From Actinokineospora bangkokensis (GTDB lineage Bacteria > Actinomycetota > Actinomycetes > Mycobacteriales > Pseudonocardiaceae): a DNA stretch of 64,000 bases. The stretch spans positions 459,000 through 522,999 of the forward strand of contig NZ_MKQR01000016.1 in assembly GCF_001940455.1 (NCBI RefSeq), given 5' to 3'. The notes beneath the pieces were generated by a model, which made no database searches, was not told the origin of the DNA, and saw only the letters and a program-made list of their open reading frames with translations. Of this stretch, positions 51,994-60,148 are shown piece after piece. The first letter of the stretch is position 1, and the number at the start of each line of letters is the position of its first letter. The position numbers and the translations under genes are program-made.

Positions 51994-52007
51994 GAAAGCC
52001 AAGAGTA
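51981..52007. promoter_or_regulatory. Symmetric leaderless divergent promoter element
   Basis: TACTCT (51981-51986) and its inverted copy AGAGTA (52002-52007) flank the shared CATG start. On the plus strand TACTCT ends 5 nt before ATG 51992; on the minus strand it ends 8 nt before ATG 51993. Both fit -10 elements of leaderless genes, and the inverted repeat could be the MocR operator. Confidence 0.55.
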
Positions 52008-52894
52008 GCGCTATCGTCGAGTCGCCAGTATCGGCACCGTCCAGCGGAGTCCTGCTGGCCGCGCTCGGCGTGGTGGCGTTCTCCTTCAGCTTCCCCGCGA
52101 CGGTGTGGGCGCTCGACGGCTTCGGACCGTGGACGGCCACCGGGCTCCGGGGCGTCATCGCCGCGGTGATCGCGCTGGTCGCCCTCACCGCCACCCGCGC
52201 GCCCCTGCCCACCCGCGCCGACCGCCCGGCCCTCGCCGTCGTCGCCGCCGGGTGCGCGGTCGGCTTCCCCCTGCTCACCACCCTCGCCCTGCGAACCTCG
52301 TCCACCGCCCACTCCGCGGTCGTGATCGGCGCGCTCCCGATGGCCACCGCCGTGATCTCCACCCTGCGCACCGGCAGCCGCCCCTCTCGCGCGTTCTGGG
52401 CCGCCGCGGGCACGGGCGGCGCGGTGGTCATCGCCTTCGCGCTGGCGCAGAACCACGGCGCCCCGACGGTGGCGGACCTGTACCTGTTCGCCGCGCTGCT
52501 CGTCTGCGCCGCCGGGTACGCCGAGGGCGGCAGGCTCACCACCCGCATGCCCGGCTGGCGCGTCATCGCTTGGGGCGTCGTCCTCGCCGCCCCCGTCAAC
52601 CTGGCCGTGTGCGCCATCGCCCTCGCCCGGGAACCGCTCGCGCCGACCACCACCGCGCTCGTCGGCCTGGCCTACCTCGCCGCGGTGTCCCAGCTGGGCG
52701 GCTTCATCCCCTGGTACCGGGGCATGGCGCTCATCGGCGTGGCGAAGGCGAGCCAGGTCCAGCTGGCCCAGCCGCTCCTGACGCTGCTCTGGGCGGTCGT
52801 CCTCCTGGGCGAACACCTCACCCCGGCCGTCCCCGTCGCCGCGGTCGCGACCCTCGCGTGCATCGTCGTCACCCAACGGGCGCGGAGCCGCTGA
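51992..52894 (+). CDS. EamA/DMT-family transporter
   Basis: 300 aa with about ten transmembrane helices in two EamA repeats (LLAALGVVAFSFSFPATVWALD in the first, VVLAAPVNLAVCAIALA in the second) and a conserved loop at AALGVVAFSFSF. The DMT superfamily exports amino acids, nucleotides or drugs. ATG 51992 lies within the same CATG as the divergent MocR start. Its regulation by MocR, in response to a PLP-linked ligand, is inferred. Confidence 0.85.
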   Translation: MKAKSSAIVESPVSAPSSGVLLAALGVVAFSFSFPATVWALDGFGPWTATGLRGVIAAVIALVALTATRAPLPTRADRPALAVVAAGCAVGFPLLTTLALRTSSTAHSAVVIGALPMATAVISTLRTGSRPSRAFWAAAGTGGAVVIAFALAQNHGAPTVADLYLFAALLVCAAGYAEGGRLTTRMPGWRVIAWGVVLAAPVNLAVCAIALAREPLAPTTTALVGLAYLAAVSQLGGFIPWYRGMALIGVAKASQVQLAQPLLTLLWAVVLLGEHLTPAVPVAAVATLACIVVTQRARSR

Positions 52895-52936
52895 GGGGTC
52901 CGCCGAAACGTTGGCGCCAGCTCGGGGGGCGGGGCC

Positions 52937-54142
52937 TTAGGGGCTTTGCCAGGAGCAGAGCTCCAGGGCGGCGGCGATGTGCACGGGGTTGTCGGCGAGC
53001 GGCTGGGGAAGGAGCTGGTCGGCGCGGTGGAGCCTGCGCAGGACGGTGTTGCGGTGGGTGTAGAGGCGGTCGGCGGTCCGGCTGACGTTGCACAGCTCAC
53101 GCAGGTAGGTCAGGGCGGTGGTGCGCAGCTCCGGGTCTGCCCGGCGCAGGGCGCCCAGGGTGGTCTCGACGAAGGCGTCGGCGGTGCGGCGGTCCTGGTC
53201 GAGCAGGGCGACGAGCAGGACGTCGTCGTAGGTGGCGGTGCGCCGGTGGGGGCTGGAGCGGTCCATGGTGCGCTGGGTGGTGGCCGCCTCCAGGTGGCTG
53301 GCGCGGAAGCCGTCGAGCCCGGTGGCGGCGCGGCCGACCGCGACGCGGACGCCCTCGGGCACGTGCAGGCGGGCGAGGTCGGGGCGGGTGGCGATGGGCA
53401 GCCAGACCCACAGCGTCGCGGTGTTGGCGATGACGGTCAGCCTGCGCGGCGCGGCCGCGGCCTCCACCAGGCCCTCGGCGGTGGTCTCCAGGTGCCGCGG
53501 GTCGACGCCCGGCGCGCCCCAGACCAGGGCCGCGGTGTGCGGGCCGGTGAGCGGGTAGCCGAGGCGGGCCTCCGCGCGGGCGGTGTCGACGGGGGCGCCC
53601 TCCAGCAGGAGGGTGACGGTGGCCATCCGCTCGGCGTGGGTGCCGGTGGTCAGCTCCTCGCGCTCGGCCTGCATGCGGGCGCGGACGGCCTCGACGGTGT
53701 CGTCGATGTAGGCGGTGATGGAGCGGGCGGTGGTCGACAGCAGTTCCCGGAGCTCGGCGGGGTCGTCGGTGAGGGTGAAGCACACCTGCATCCACCGCTG
53801 CCAGGCCGCCGACTGCCCCTTGCGGTAGGCGTCGAGCGCGCCGCCGTCCATGCCGCGGCGGACCAGCTCGCGGGCGTGGGTGAGCGGGTCCTGGGCGGTC
53901 GAGGGCGGGACGCGCTCGCCGGGGTGCTCGATGTTGTGGGCGATCCAGCCGAGCAGGATGGCCACGTTCGCCCGCCGGGTGGACTCGACCAGGACCGGGT
54001 CGGCGCCGATGCTCGCCATGGCGCCACCGCTGAGCGAGGCGTCGTGCAGCTCCTGGAGCCAGTCCGCCCCCGGGTCGGCCACCTCGCGGGCGCCGCGGCG
54101 GATCAGCTCGGCGATGCGGGGGCTGGGCCGGGGGGCGTTCAT
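52937..54142 (-). CDS. PucR/CdaR-type transcriptional regulator
   Basis: 401 aa. The N-terminal helical sensory domain (about 1-160) and central GGDEF-like fold precede the PucR C-terminal HTH_30 (TALTYLRELCNVSRTADRLY followed by THRNTVLRRLHRADQ). The latter is the family hallmark. ATG 54142 was chosen by domain start; an upstream extension of the frame is GC-shadow. Divergent from the EthA-like gene across 112 bp and thus its probable regulator. Confidence 0.85.
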   Translation of the reverse strand: MNAPRPSPRIAELIRRGAREVADPGADWLQELHDASLSGGAMASIGADPVLVESTRRANVAILLGWIAHNIEHPGERVPPSTAQDPLTHARELVRRGMDGGALDAYRKGQSAAWQRWMQVCFTLTDDPAELRELLSTTARSITAYIDDTVEAVRARMQAEREELTTGTHAERMATVTLLLEGAPVDTARAEARLGYPLTGPHTAALVWGAPGVDPRHLETTAEGLVEAAAAPRRLTVIANTATLWVWLPIATRPDLARLHVPEGVRVAVGRAATGLDGFRASHLEAATTQRTMDRSSPHRRTATYDDVLLVALLDQDRRTADAFVETTLGALRRADPELRTTALTYLRELCNVSRTADRLYTHRNTVLRRLHRADQLLPQPLADNPVHIAAALELCSWQSP

Positions 54143-54254
54143 GCGCACATGATGCACCACCGGGAGCCGCGAGAAGGTGCACAGTGCTGTGGCCCGCCGC
54201 CTCGCTGGCGCTGCATGCTGGGAGCAGTCCACGGAAGGCAAGGGGAGGTCACCG

Positions 54255-55781
54255 ATGAGCAGCGCAGCCCGTCCGGGCGCCGAGCGGCAGGTCGAGCACG
54301 TCGACGTCCTGGTGGTCGGCGCGGGGATCTCCGGCATCGGCGCGGCCCGCTACCTGGCCGTGGAGCACCCCGGCCGGTCCGTGGCCGTGCTGGAGGGCCG
54401 GGCGGACCCCGGGGGCACCTGGGACCTGTTCCGGTACCCGGGCATCCGCTCGGACTCCGACCTGCACACCTTCGGCTACGAGTTCAAGCCCTGGCGCGAC
54501 GAGGAGTCCATCGCCGACGGCGAGCAGATCCTGCGCTACCTGCGGGAGGCGATCGACGAGAACGGGCTGGCCGACAAGGTGCGCTACCGGCACCGGGTGG
54601 TGGCGGCCGACTGGAGCGGCGAGCGCGCGCGCTGGGTGGTGACCGTGGAGCGCGGCGACACCGGTGAGCGGTTCGAGATGACCGCCGGGTGGATCTTCTG
54701 CGGCACCGGCTACTACCGGTACGACCAGGGCTACTCCCCCGACTTCCCCGGCCGCGAGCGCTTCCGCGGGCAGGTCGTGCACCCGCAGCACTGGCCGCGG
54801 GACCTGGACTACGCGGGCAAGCGGGTCGTGGTGATCGGCAGCGGCGCGACGGCGGTGACCCTGGTGCCCGCGATGGCGCGCACGGCCGCGCACGTGACGA
54901 TGTTGCAGCGCACGCCCACCTACATCATGCCGGTGCTCAAGGTGGACAAGCTGGCCCAAGCGCTGCAACGGTTCTTCGGCCCCGAGCGCGGGTACGCCCT
55001 GGCGCGGCGCAAGAACATCCTCAAGCAGCGCGCGGTGTGGGGCTTCTGCAGGCGCTTCCCGCAGGCCGCCCGCAAGCTGATCCGGTCGGTCAACGCCAAG
55101 CAGCTGCCCGAGGGCTTCGACGTGGACCGGCACTTCAACCCGCCGTACGACCCGTGGGACCAGCGGCTGTGCGCGGTGCCCAACGGCGACCTGTTCCGGG
55201 CGATCCGGCGCGGCGCGGCGGACGTGGCCACCGACCGGATCGCGACCTTCACCGAGTCCGGTGTGGAGCTGGCGAGCGGGGCGCACCTCGACGCCGACGT
55301 CATCGTCACCGCCACCGGGCTCACCCTCCAGCTCTTCGGCGGCGTGGCGCTGTCGGTGGACGGGCGGCCGGTGCGGCCGGCCGACGCCGTGATCCACCGC
55401 GGGACGATGCTGTCGGGGGTGCCGAACTTCTCGGTGGCGATCGGTTACACCAACTCGTCCTGGACGCTGAAGATCGGCATCCTCTGCCAGTACCTGTGCG
55501 ACCTGCTGCGGCACATGGACGAGCGCGGCCTGGACACCGCGTGGGTCGTGGCCGACCCGGACCTGCCGACCCGGCCGATGCTCGACTTCGCCGCGGGCTA
55601 CGTGCAGCGGTCGCTGGCGGAACTGCCGAAGCAGGGCCCCCGGGCGCCGTGGCTGATGTCGATGAGCTACCACGAGGACCGCGCGCTGCTCGACGGGCCG
55701 CTGGTCTCCGAGGGCCTGCACTTCGCGGGCCCGGCGGACCGGGCGGGCCGCGCGGGCGCGGGAGCGGCGCACGCGGTGTGA
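54255..55781 (+). CDS. ethA: EthA-like flavin monooxygenase (Baeyer-Villiger type)
   Basis: 508 aa. FAD motif GAGISGIGA from residue 22, the BVMO fingerprint F170-x-G172-x3-H176-x3-W180-P181 in FRGQVVHPQHWPRD, and NADPH motif VVIGSGATAVTL. Long stretches track Mycobacterium EthA (GGTWDLFRYPGIRSDSD, CAVPNGDLFRAIRRG, GYTNSSWTLKI). EthA performs Baeyer-Villiger and S-oxidations and activates ethionamide. ATG with AGGGGAGG 6 bp upstream. In Mycobacterium the neighbour is TetR-type EthR; here it is PucR-type. Confidence 0.9.
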   Translation: MSSAARPGAERQVEHVDVLVVGAGISGIGAARYLAVEHPGRSVAVLEGRADPGGTWDLFRYPGIRSDSDLHTFGYEFKPWRDEESIADGEQILRYLREAIDENGLADKVRYRHRVVAADWSGERARWVVTVERGDTGERFEMTAGWIFCGTGYYRYDQGYSPDFPGRERFRGQVVHPQHWPRDLDYAGKRVVVIGSGATAVTLVPAMARTAAHVTMLQRTPTYIMPVLKVDKLAQALQRFFGPERGYALARRKNILKQRAVWGFCRRFPQAARKLIRSVNAKQLPEGFDVDRHFNPPYDPWDQRLCAVPNGDLFRAIRRGAADVATDRIATFTESGVELASGAHLDADVIVTATGLTLQLFGGVALSVDGRPVRPADAVIHRGTMLSGVPNFSVAIGYTNSSWTLKIGILCQYLCDLLRHMDERGLDTAWVVADPDLPTRPMLDFAAGYVQRSLAELPKQGPRAPWLMSMSYHEDRALLDGPLVSEGLHFAGPADRAGRAGAGAAHAV

Positions 55782-56373
55782 CCACTGGGCACCCGACGGG
55801 CCCGCCTCCGGCGCGGCCCGCCGGGTGCGCACCACCCGGGTCCGGGGCCGCGATGCGCCCGGAACACGCCGCCGCCCGACGCGGGTGAGGCCATGTGCCA
55901 ATGCGGAAAACCGCCCGCATTCGATGTCGCGTCACGGATCGCTTTTCGCCTGCGCCGTCGCCTACGCCTGTCGAGTCGAGATCTACCCGTTCGGCGGCTC
56001 GCGCCCGGATCCCTTGCGGTGCACCGGTTCTCGCAATCGGTATCGAGACAGCGCGGCGACCAGCACATTTCCGTTGAATGACGACGAGAAAACGGAATAA
56101 GCGGGTCCGCGTGCGGGCCGGTTGGGTGAACACCACTCACTTCTGCTCATCGCCACTCAATCACCCACGGGGTCGAGTGGCACACCGTTGACAACTTTTC
56201 ATGATCGCCAGGTTACGGTGGACATTCACCTTGTCACCCCGCGTAATGACGGCTTAACCTCAGCGAAGACCCGGCGCGCGGGGCTCCACCCGTTCCACCC
56301 TGTTCGGTCTGTTCCCCGTTCCACCCCTCGGTTCCACTCGTCTGCTCTGCTCGATGTCGAGGAGGACATCCCT
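55782..56373. other. 592-bp intergenic region
   Basis: Starts with the ethA terminator (55789-55828), then a lower-GC stretch (about 55895-56230) without a supported ORF. TTGACA occurs at 56189-56194, but no well-spaced -10 is obvious, so a promoter for the downstream secreted protein is only suspected. Confidence 0.5.
55789..55828 (+). terminator. Terminator hairpin after ethA
   Basis: A 14-bp stem with one mismatch (55789-55802 with 55815-55828, 12-nt loop) begins 7 nt after the stop codon. Confidence 0.65.
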
Positions 56374-56973
56374 GTGACGACCACCCTGCTGAAGGCGAAG
56401 CGGGCCGCGACCGGTGGCGGCATCGTCGCCGTCCTGACCGCGCTCGCCCTCACCCTGCTCGGCGGCAACGCCTTCGCCGTCGACAAGACCCTCACGTTCT
56501 CCGGCTCGTTCCCGCTGATCGGGACGCAGACCGTGACGACCGTGACCCACGTGAACATCCCCACCTCGACCAAGCGCGGCACCACCGTGACGGTGCCGTT
56601 CAGCATCGACGTCGACGCGGGCCAGACCGCCGCCGACGGCCTGCGCCTGGTGGGCGCCAAGAGCTTCTCGGGCACCATCACCGCCTCGACCTCGGTCAAG
56701 GCCAGCAACGGCACCGTCTACAAGGTCCCGGTGTCGCTGCCCATCGCCTCGACCGCCGTCCCGGCGACCGGTCCGCTGAAGTTCACCGCCTCGGGCTCGG
56801 TGGCCTTCGCCGTCCCGGCGACCGCCGCGACCGGCACCGCGACCGTCTCGGTCGACCCGACCGCGTCCTCGCGCATCGTCACCACCAGCGCCCTGGGCAC
56901 CTTCGACGTGGCGCTGACGCTCAGCCCGGCCTCGCAGAACACGGTCCTGGGCACCAGCACCGTCACCGCGTGA
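56374..56973 (+). CDS. Secreted beta-rich protein (DUF6801-like)
   Basis: 199 aa. A signal peptide ends NAFA at residue 35, then a mature part of repeated beta strands rich in Thr, Ser and Val (TLTFSGSFPLIGTQTVTTVT, TVPFSIDVDAGQTAADGLRL). No cysteine. It recalls DUF6801-type actinobacterial exported proteins; that label is from memory. GTG 56374 with GAGGAGG 8 bp upstream. It stands alone and is followed by a hairpin at 57018-57044. Confidence 0.68.
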   Translation: MTTTLLKAKRAATGGGIVAVLTALALTLLGGNAFAVDKTLTFSGSFPLIGTQTVTTVTHVNIPTSTKRGTTVTVPFSIDVDAGQTAADGLRLVGAKSFSGTITASTSVKASNGTVYKVPVSLPIASTAVPATGPLKFTASGSVAFAVPATAATGTATVSVDPTASSRIVTTSALGTFDVALTLSPASQNTVLGTSTVTA

Positions 56974-57017
56974 CCGCGGCCCCGGGCGCCTGACCCGGGG
57001 GCGTGCACCCGACCGGC

Positions 57018-57044
57018 GGCGGGCGTGGGCACCCCACGCCCGCC
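57018..57044 (+). terminator. Terminator hairpin after the secreted protein gene
   Basis: A perfect 12-bp GC stem (57018-57029 with 57033-57044, 3-nt loop) lies 44 nt past the stop at 56973. Confidence 0.65.
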
Positions 57045-57065
57045 GTCGCCGCACGGGTGCACCGG

Positions 57066-57091
57066 GTTTGTCCGCGCGGGGCACCGGGTAG
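57066..57091 (+). promoter_or_regulatory. SigB/SigF-type promoter for the DUF5709 operon
   Basis: GTTT (57066-57069), 16-nt spacer, GGGTAG (57086-57091). The ATG at 57101 is 9 nt past the -10, so the transcript would be leaderless or nearly so. Confidence 0.68.
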
Positions 57092-57100
57092 GACACGCGC

Positions 57101-57547
57101 ATGAGCACCGACAGCGATGAGGTCAGCCAGCAAGAGGGCCTCGACGAGGACAACCTGCGGGTGGACCCCCTGGAGGCGGGTGTCGAGCCGCCCGAGCGGT
57201 GGGCCGAGAGCGACCGCTTCGGCACCACCCTGCGCGAGCAGCGCGAGGGCCAGGACATGGACGAGCGCCTGGCCGCCGAGGAACCCGACGTGCCGCTGTC
57301 GACCCGCCCCGGCGCGGAGACGCCGCTCTCGCAGCTGAGCGACCGCATCGACGAGCCCACCGACGACGTCGACCAGGTCGCCCCGCCGGAGCAGACCGAC
57401 GAGGTGCTGAGCGAGGCCGCGGGACGCGGCCAGTCCGCCGACGAGGCGGGCGGTTCGGTGGCCGAGGTGGTCCGCGAGGAAGTGCCGCTGGACGAGGACG
57501 CTGGCGACCGCGCCGTCGACTCCGACGTGCGCGAGGAGCTGCGATGA
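57101..57547 (+). CDS. DUF5709 acidic protein
   Basis: 148 aa, strongly acidic, likely disordered. DNLRVDPLEAGVEPPERW, FGTTLREQREGQDMDERLAA and the Glu-rich remainder fit DUF5709, an actinobacterial family seen near stress genes. Function is unknown. It overlaps the LLM gene by ATGA and is led by a SigB-type promoter. ATG 57101 is fixed by the promoter distance and the frame. Confidence 0.82.
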   Translation: MSTDSDEVSQQEGLDEDNLRVDPLEAGVEPPERWAESDRFGTTLREQREGQDMDERLAAEEPDVPLSTRPGAETPLSQLSDRIDEPTDDVDQVAPPEQTDEVLSEAAGRGQSADEAGGSVAEVVREEVPLDEDAGDRAVDSDVREELR

Positions 57548-58536
57548 CCCGCTTCGGCTACACCCTGATGACCGAGCAGGCCGGGCCGCGCGAGCTGGTC
57601 GGGCACGCGGCGGCCGCGGAGGCGGCGGGGTTCGACTTCGAGGTCATCAGCGACCACTTCTCCCCGTGGCTGGCCAGCCAGGGCCACGCGCCCAACGCCT
57701 GGGCCACCCTGGGCGCGGTCAGCCAGGCCACCTCCGCGGTGGAGCTGATGACGTACGTGACCTGCCCGATCATGCGCTACCACCCCGCGGTGGTGGCCCA
57801 GCAGGCCGCGACCGTGGGCCTGCTCTCCGGCGGGCGGTTCACCCTCGGCCTCGGCGCCGGGGAGAACCTCAACGAGCACGTGGTCGGCCGCGGCTGGCCG
57901 CCGGTCAACGTCCGGCACGAGATGCTGGTGGAGGCGCTGGGGATCATCCGGGGCCTGTTCGACGGCGGCGACGTCAACACCGCGGGCAAGCACTTCCGGG
58001 TGGACTCGGCCAAGCTGTGGGACCTGCCCGAGCAGCGGGTGCCGATCGGCGTGGCGGTCTCGGGCAAGCAGTCCATCGAGGCGTTCGCCCCGCTGGCCGA
58101 GCACATGATCACCACGGAGCCGGAGGCGGACCTGGTGTCCGGGTGGGACGCGGCGAGCCCGCGCGCGGCCGGGGACACCCGCAAGATCGGCCAGATCCCG
58201 ATCTGCTGGGACCCCTCCACCGACGCCGCGGTGGAGCGCGCGCACGACCAGTTCCGCTGGTTCGCGGGCGGGTGGAAGGTCAACGCCGAGCTGCCGGGGC
58301 CCGCGGGCTTCGCGGGCGCCACCCAGTTCGTGCGGCCGGAGGACGTGGCGAGCAGCATCCCGTGCGGCCCGGACGTCGAGGGGATCGTCAAGGCGGTGTC
58401 GGCGTTCTGGCAGGCCGGGTTCACCGACATCGCGCTGGTGCAGATCGGCGGCGACCACCAGGACGCGTTCTTCCCGTTCGCCGAGCGCGAACTGCTGCCC
58501 GCCCTGCGCGAGGCGTCGTCGAAGGCGGCACCGTGA
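57544..58536 (+). CDS. F420-dependent LLM-class oxidoreductase
   Basis: 330 aa TIM-barrel of the luciferase-like monooxygenase class, in the TIGR03557 subgroup similar to F420-dependent glucose-6-phosphate dehydrogenase. Readable sites: FGYTLMTEQ, FDFEVISDHFSPWLASQGHA, TYVTCPIMRYHPAVVAQQAA, and FTLGLGAGENLNEHVVG. It should use deazaflavin F420; the substrate is unknown. ATG overlaps the DUF5709 stop, and its own stop overlaps the next GTG, making a three-gene operon. Confidence 0.88.
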   Translation: MTRFGYTLMTEQAGPRELVGHAAAAEAAGFDFEVISDHFSPWLASQGHAPNAWATLGAVSQATSAVELMTYVTCPIMRYHPAVVAQQAATVGLLSGGRFTLGLGAGENLNEHVVGRGWPPVNVRHEMLVEALGIIRGLFDGGDVNTAGKHFRVDSAKLWDLPEQRVPIGVAVSGKQSIEAFAPLAEHMITTEPEADLVSGWDAASPRAAGDTRKIGQIPICWDPSTDAAVERAHDQFRWFAGGWKVNAELPGPAGFAGATQFVRPEDVASSIPCGPDVEGIVKAVSAFWQAGFTDIALVQIGGDHQDAFFPFAERELLPALREASSKAAP

Positions 58537-58721
58537 GCGCGCGGGAGGACAAGGACAAGGGCGAGGACGAGCCGACGCTGGAGGAGCGCAGCACCGCGCC
58601 GATCGACGACTACGCCGACCGCGCGACCCGCGAGCGCACCCCCGTCACGGGCAAGGACGCCGACCCGGACTCGGTGCCGGAGGAACCCGGCGACGGCGAG
58701 GCACCTGAGCCGCCGTCCTGA
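58533..58721 (+). CDS. Small acidic disordered protein
   Basis: 62 aa, starting VSAREDKDKGEDEPTLEERS and ending in GEAPEPPS; nearly all charged residues and Pro. GTG 58533 overlaps the LLM stop (GTGA), so translation is coupled. Similar short hydrophilic proteins are common in actinobacterial stress operons; I do not recognise a named family. Followed by a strong terminator. Confidence 0.6.
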   Translation: MSAREDKDKGEDEPTLEERSTAPIDDYADRATRERTPVTGKDADPDSVPEEPGDGEAPEPPS

Positions 58722-58754
58722 GTGAACGAGCAGCCTGAGTGGACGAGCAACCAG

Positions 58755-58798
58755 GACGGCGAAGGCCCCCACCGCGCGCGGTGGGGGCCTTCGCCGTC
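58755..58798. terminator. Perfect 22-bp palindromic terminator between converging operons
   Basis: Two 22-bp arms (58755-58776 and 58777-58798) pair perfectly with no separate loop. Lies between the 62-aa gene stop at 58721 and the DUF4235 stop at 58810. Confidence 0.75.
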
Positions 58799-58809
58799 GC
58801 AGAACCCCG

Positions 58810-59070
58810 TCAGTTGTCGAGGTTCTTGCCGGTGACCTTCTTGTAGCCCTTGGCCCCGGCGCGGTCCACACTGGCCTTGACGAGCCCGAAGATCGCGCCC
58901 TGCAACAGCGCGGCCAGCAGGACCTCCCGCGTGGAGTGGTCCGGCGAGGTGGCCTCGGGGGCCTCCTCGTCACCCGACACACCACGCCACACGCGCTTGA
59001 ACAGCATCCCGGCGAGCATGCCGCCGAGCACGCTCATCAGCATGCTCAGCGGGCGGTAGAGCAGTTTCAC
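58810..59070 (-). CDS. DUF4235 membrane protein
   Basis: 86 aa, two hydrophobic segments: LYRPLSMLMSVLGGMLAGML at the N-terminus and VLLAALLQGAIFGLVKASVD in the second half, ending KKVTGKNLDN. The pattern is the DUF4235 family of actinobacteria, found with DUF3618 and holin-like genes as here. GTG 59070 with GAGGAGG 6 bp upstream. Last gene of a three-gene operon. Confidence 0.85.
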   Translation of the reverse strand: MKLLYRPLSMLMSVLGGMLAGMLFKRVWRGVSGDEEAPEATSPDHSTREVLLAALLQGAIFGLVKASVDRAGAKGYKKVTGKNLDN

Positions 59071-59080
59071 CGCGGCCTCC

Positions 59081-59656
59081 TCACTTGCCCCGCTGGCGGA
59101 TGACGATGGCGATGACCGCCGCCAGCACCGCCGCGATGACGGCCACGGGCAGCGGGTTGCGCTTGGCGGCCTCGCCCGCCTGGACCGCCGCGGCCTTGGC
59201 GTTCTCGGCGCCGTCGGCCAGCGCCGCCTTCGCGCTCTCGGCACCGTCGGCCAGCGCGGCCTTCGCCTGCCCACCCGCGTCCTGGGCCGAACCGGCCTTG
59301 TCCTTGACCGCGGCGGCACCGTCCTTCACCGCGGCGGCGCCGTCCTTGGCGGACGTGCCCGCCTTGTCCTTCACCGCTGCCGCGCCGTCCTTGACCGCCG
59401 CGGCACCGTCCTTCGCCGCCGCGGCCGTCTTCTCCTTGGCCTCGGCGGCCTTGGCGACCACCGCGTCCTTGGCGTGGCCCACCTTCTCCTTGACCTCGGC
59501 GGCCTTGGTCGCCGCGGCGGCCTTGACCTCCTCGACCTTCTCCCCCGCACGCCGCTTGACGTCGGTCTTGGCGACCAGGGCGTCGACCGTCTCCGCGAGT
59601 TCCTCGCGGGTCTGCTCGATGTCCTCGGTCAGCGCCTTCTTCGTGTTGTCGGTCAT
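59081..59656 (-). CDS. DUF3618 protein with Ala/Lys repeats
   Basis: 191 aa. N-terminal DUF3618 signature EDIEQTREELAETVDALVAK followed by a KTDVKRRAGEKVEEVKAAA stretch, then about 80 residues of AAAVKD/GKAG-type repeats resembling LEA or histone-H1-like tails, and one C-terminal membrane helix (NPLPVAVIAAVLAAVIAIVI). Likely membrane-anchored stress protein. ATG 59656 with GAAGGAGAG 9 bp upstream; overlaps the holin-like gene by 4 bp. Confidence 0.83.
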   Translation of the reverse strand: MTDNTKKALTEDIEQTREELAETVDALVAKTDVKRRAGEKVEEVKAAAATKAAEVKEKVGHAKDAVVAKAAEAKEKTAAAAKDGAAAVKDGAAAVKDKAGTSAKDGAAAVKDGAAAVKDKAGSAQDAGGQAKAALADGAESAKAALADGAENAKAAAVQAGEAAKRNPLPVAVIAAVLAAVIAIVIRQRGK

Positions 59657-60081
59657 CGGTGCGCGCTCTCCTTCACGACCTCGACGTCCCGGCGAGTGCT
59701 GCCGATGGCCTGCTCGGGGATGGGCGGGACGGCGTGCTTGACCTTGTTCACCGCGGTCAGCGCGAGCACGCCCGCGACCGCGAACAGCACGCCCGCCACG
59801 ATGAGGGCCGAGGCCCACAGCGGGACCACCAGCGCGAGCGCGGCGATGCCCGCGGCGACCAGCGCCCCGACGCCGAACCACGCCAGCACCCCGGCCGTCC
59901 CGCCCATGGCGGCGCCCTGGCCCGCCCGCTTGCCCTTCTCCTGCAGTTCCGCCTTGGCCAGCGACAGCTCGTCGCGGACCAGCCGGGAGACCTGCTCGCC
60001 CAGCCTGCTCACCAGCTCGCCCGTGGACAGCTCCCGCGCGTCCGCGCCGAGAGTGGATGTCGTCCGATTCGGCTCGTCCAT
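59653..60081 (-). CDS. Actinobacterial holin-like protein (phage_holin_3_6 type)
   Basis: 142 aa. LSTGELVSRLGEQVSRLVRD and ELSLAKAELQEKGKRAGQGA precede two hydrophobic hairpins (VGALVAAGIAALALVVPLWA, LIVAGVLFAVAGVLAL), the layout of PF07332 proteins. These are chromosomal and not prophage genes; they commonly precede DUF3618/DUF4235, as here. ATG 60081 was chosen by domain start; the frame is open for 11 codons upstream. It heads the operon. Confidence 0.83.
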   Translation of the reverse strand: MDEPNRTTSTLGADARELSTGELVSRLGEQVSRLVRDELSLAKAELQEKGKRAGQGAAMGGTAGVLAWFGVGALVAAGIAALALVVPLWASALIVAGVLFAVAGVLALTAVNKVKHAVPPIPEQAIGSTRRDVEVVKESAHR

Positions 60082-60148
60082 ACCTGATTGGTACCCACGT
60101 GACGCGCGCTTCATGCGTGGTCACCGCCGCACGGGGTACCCGGGGGTC

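Noticed and set aside
55825..56100. 91-codon plus-strand ORF after ethA
   Set aside because: Starts inside the ethA terminator region, no ribosome site, no domain.
59653..60081. Prophage remnant because of a holin-like gene
   Set aside because: This holin-like family is chromosomal in actinobacteria and is linked here with DUF3618 and DUF4235; no other phage gene is near.
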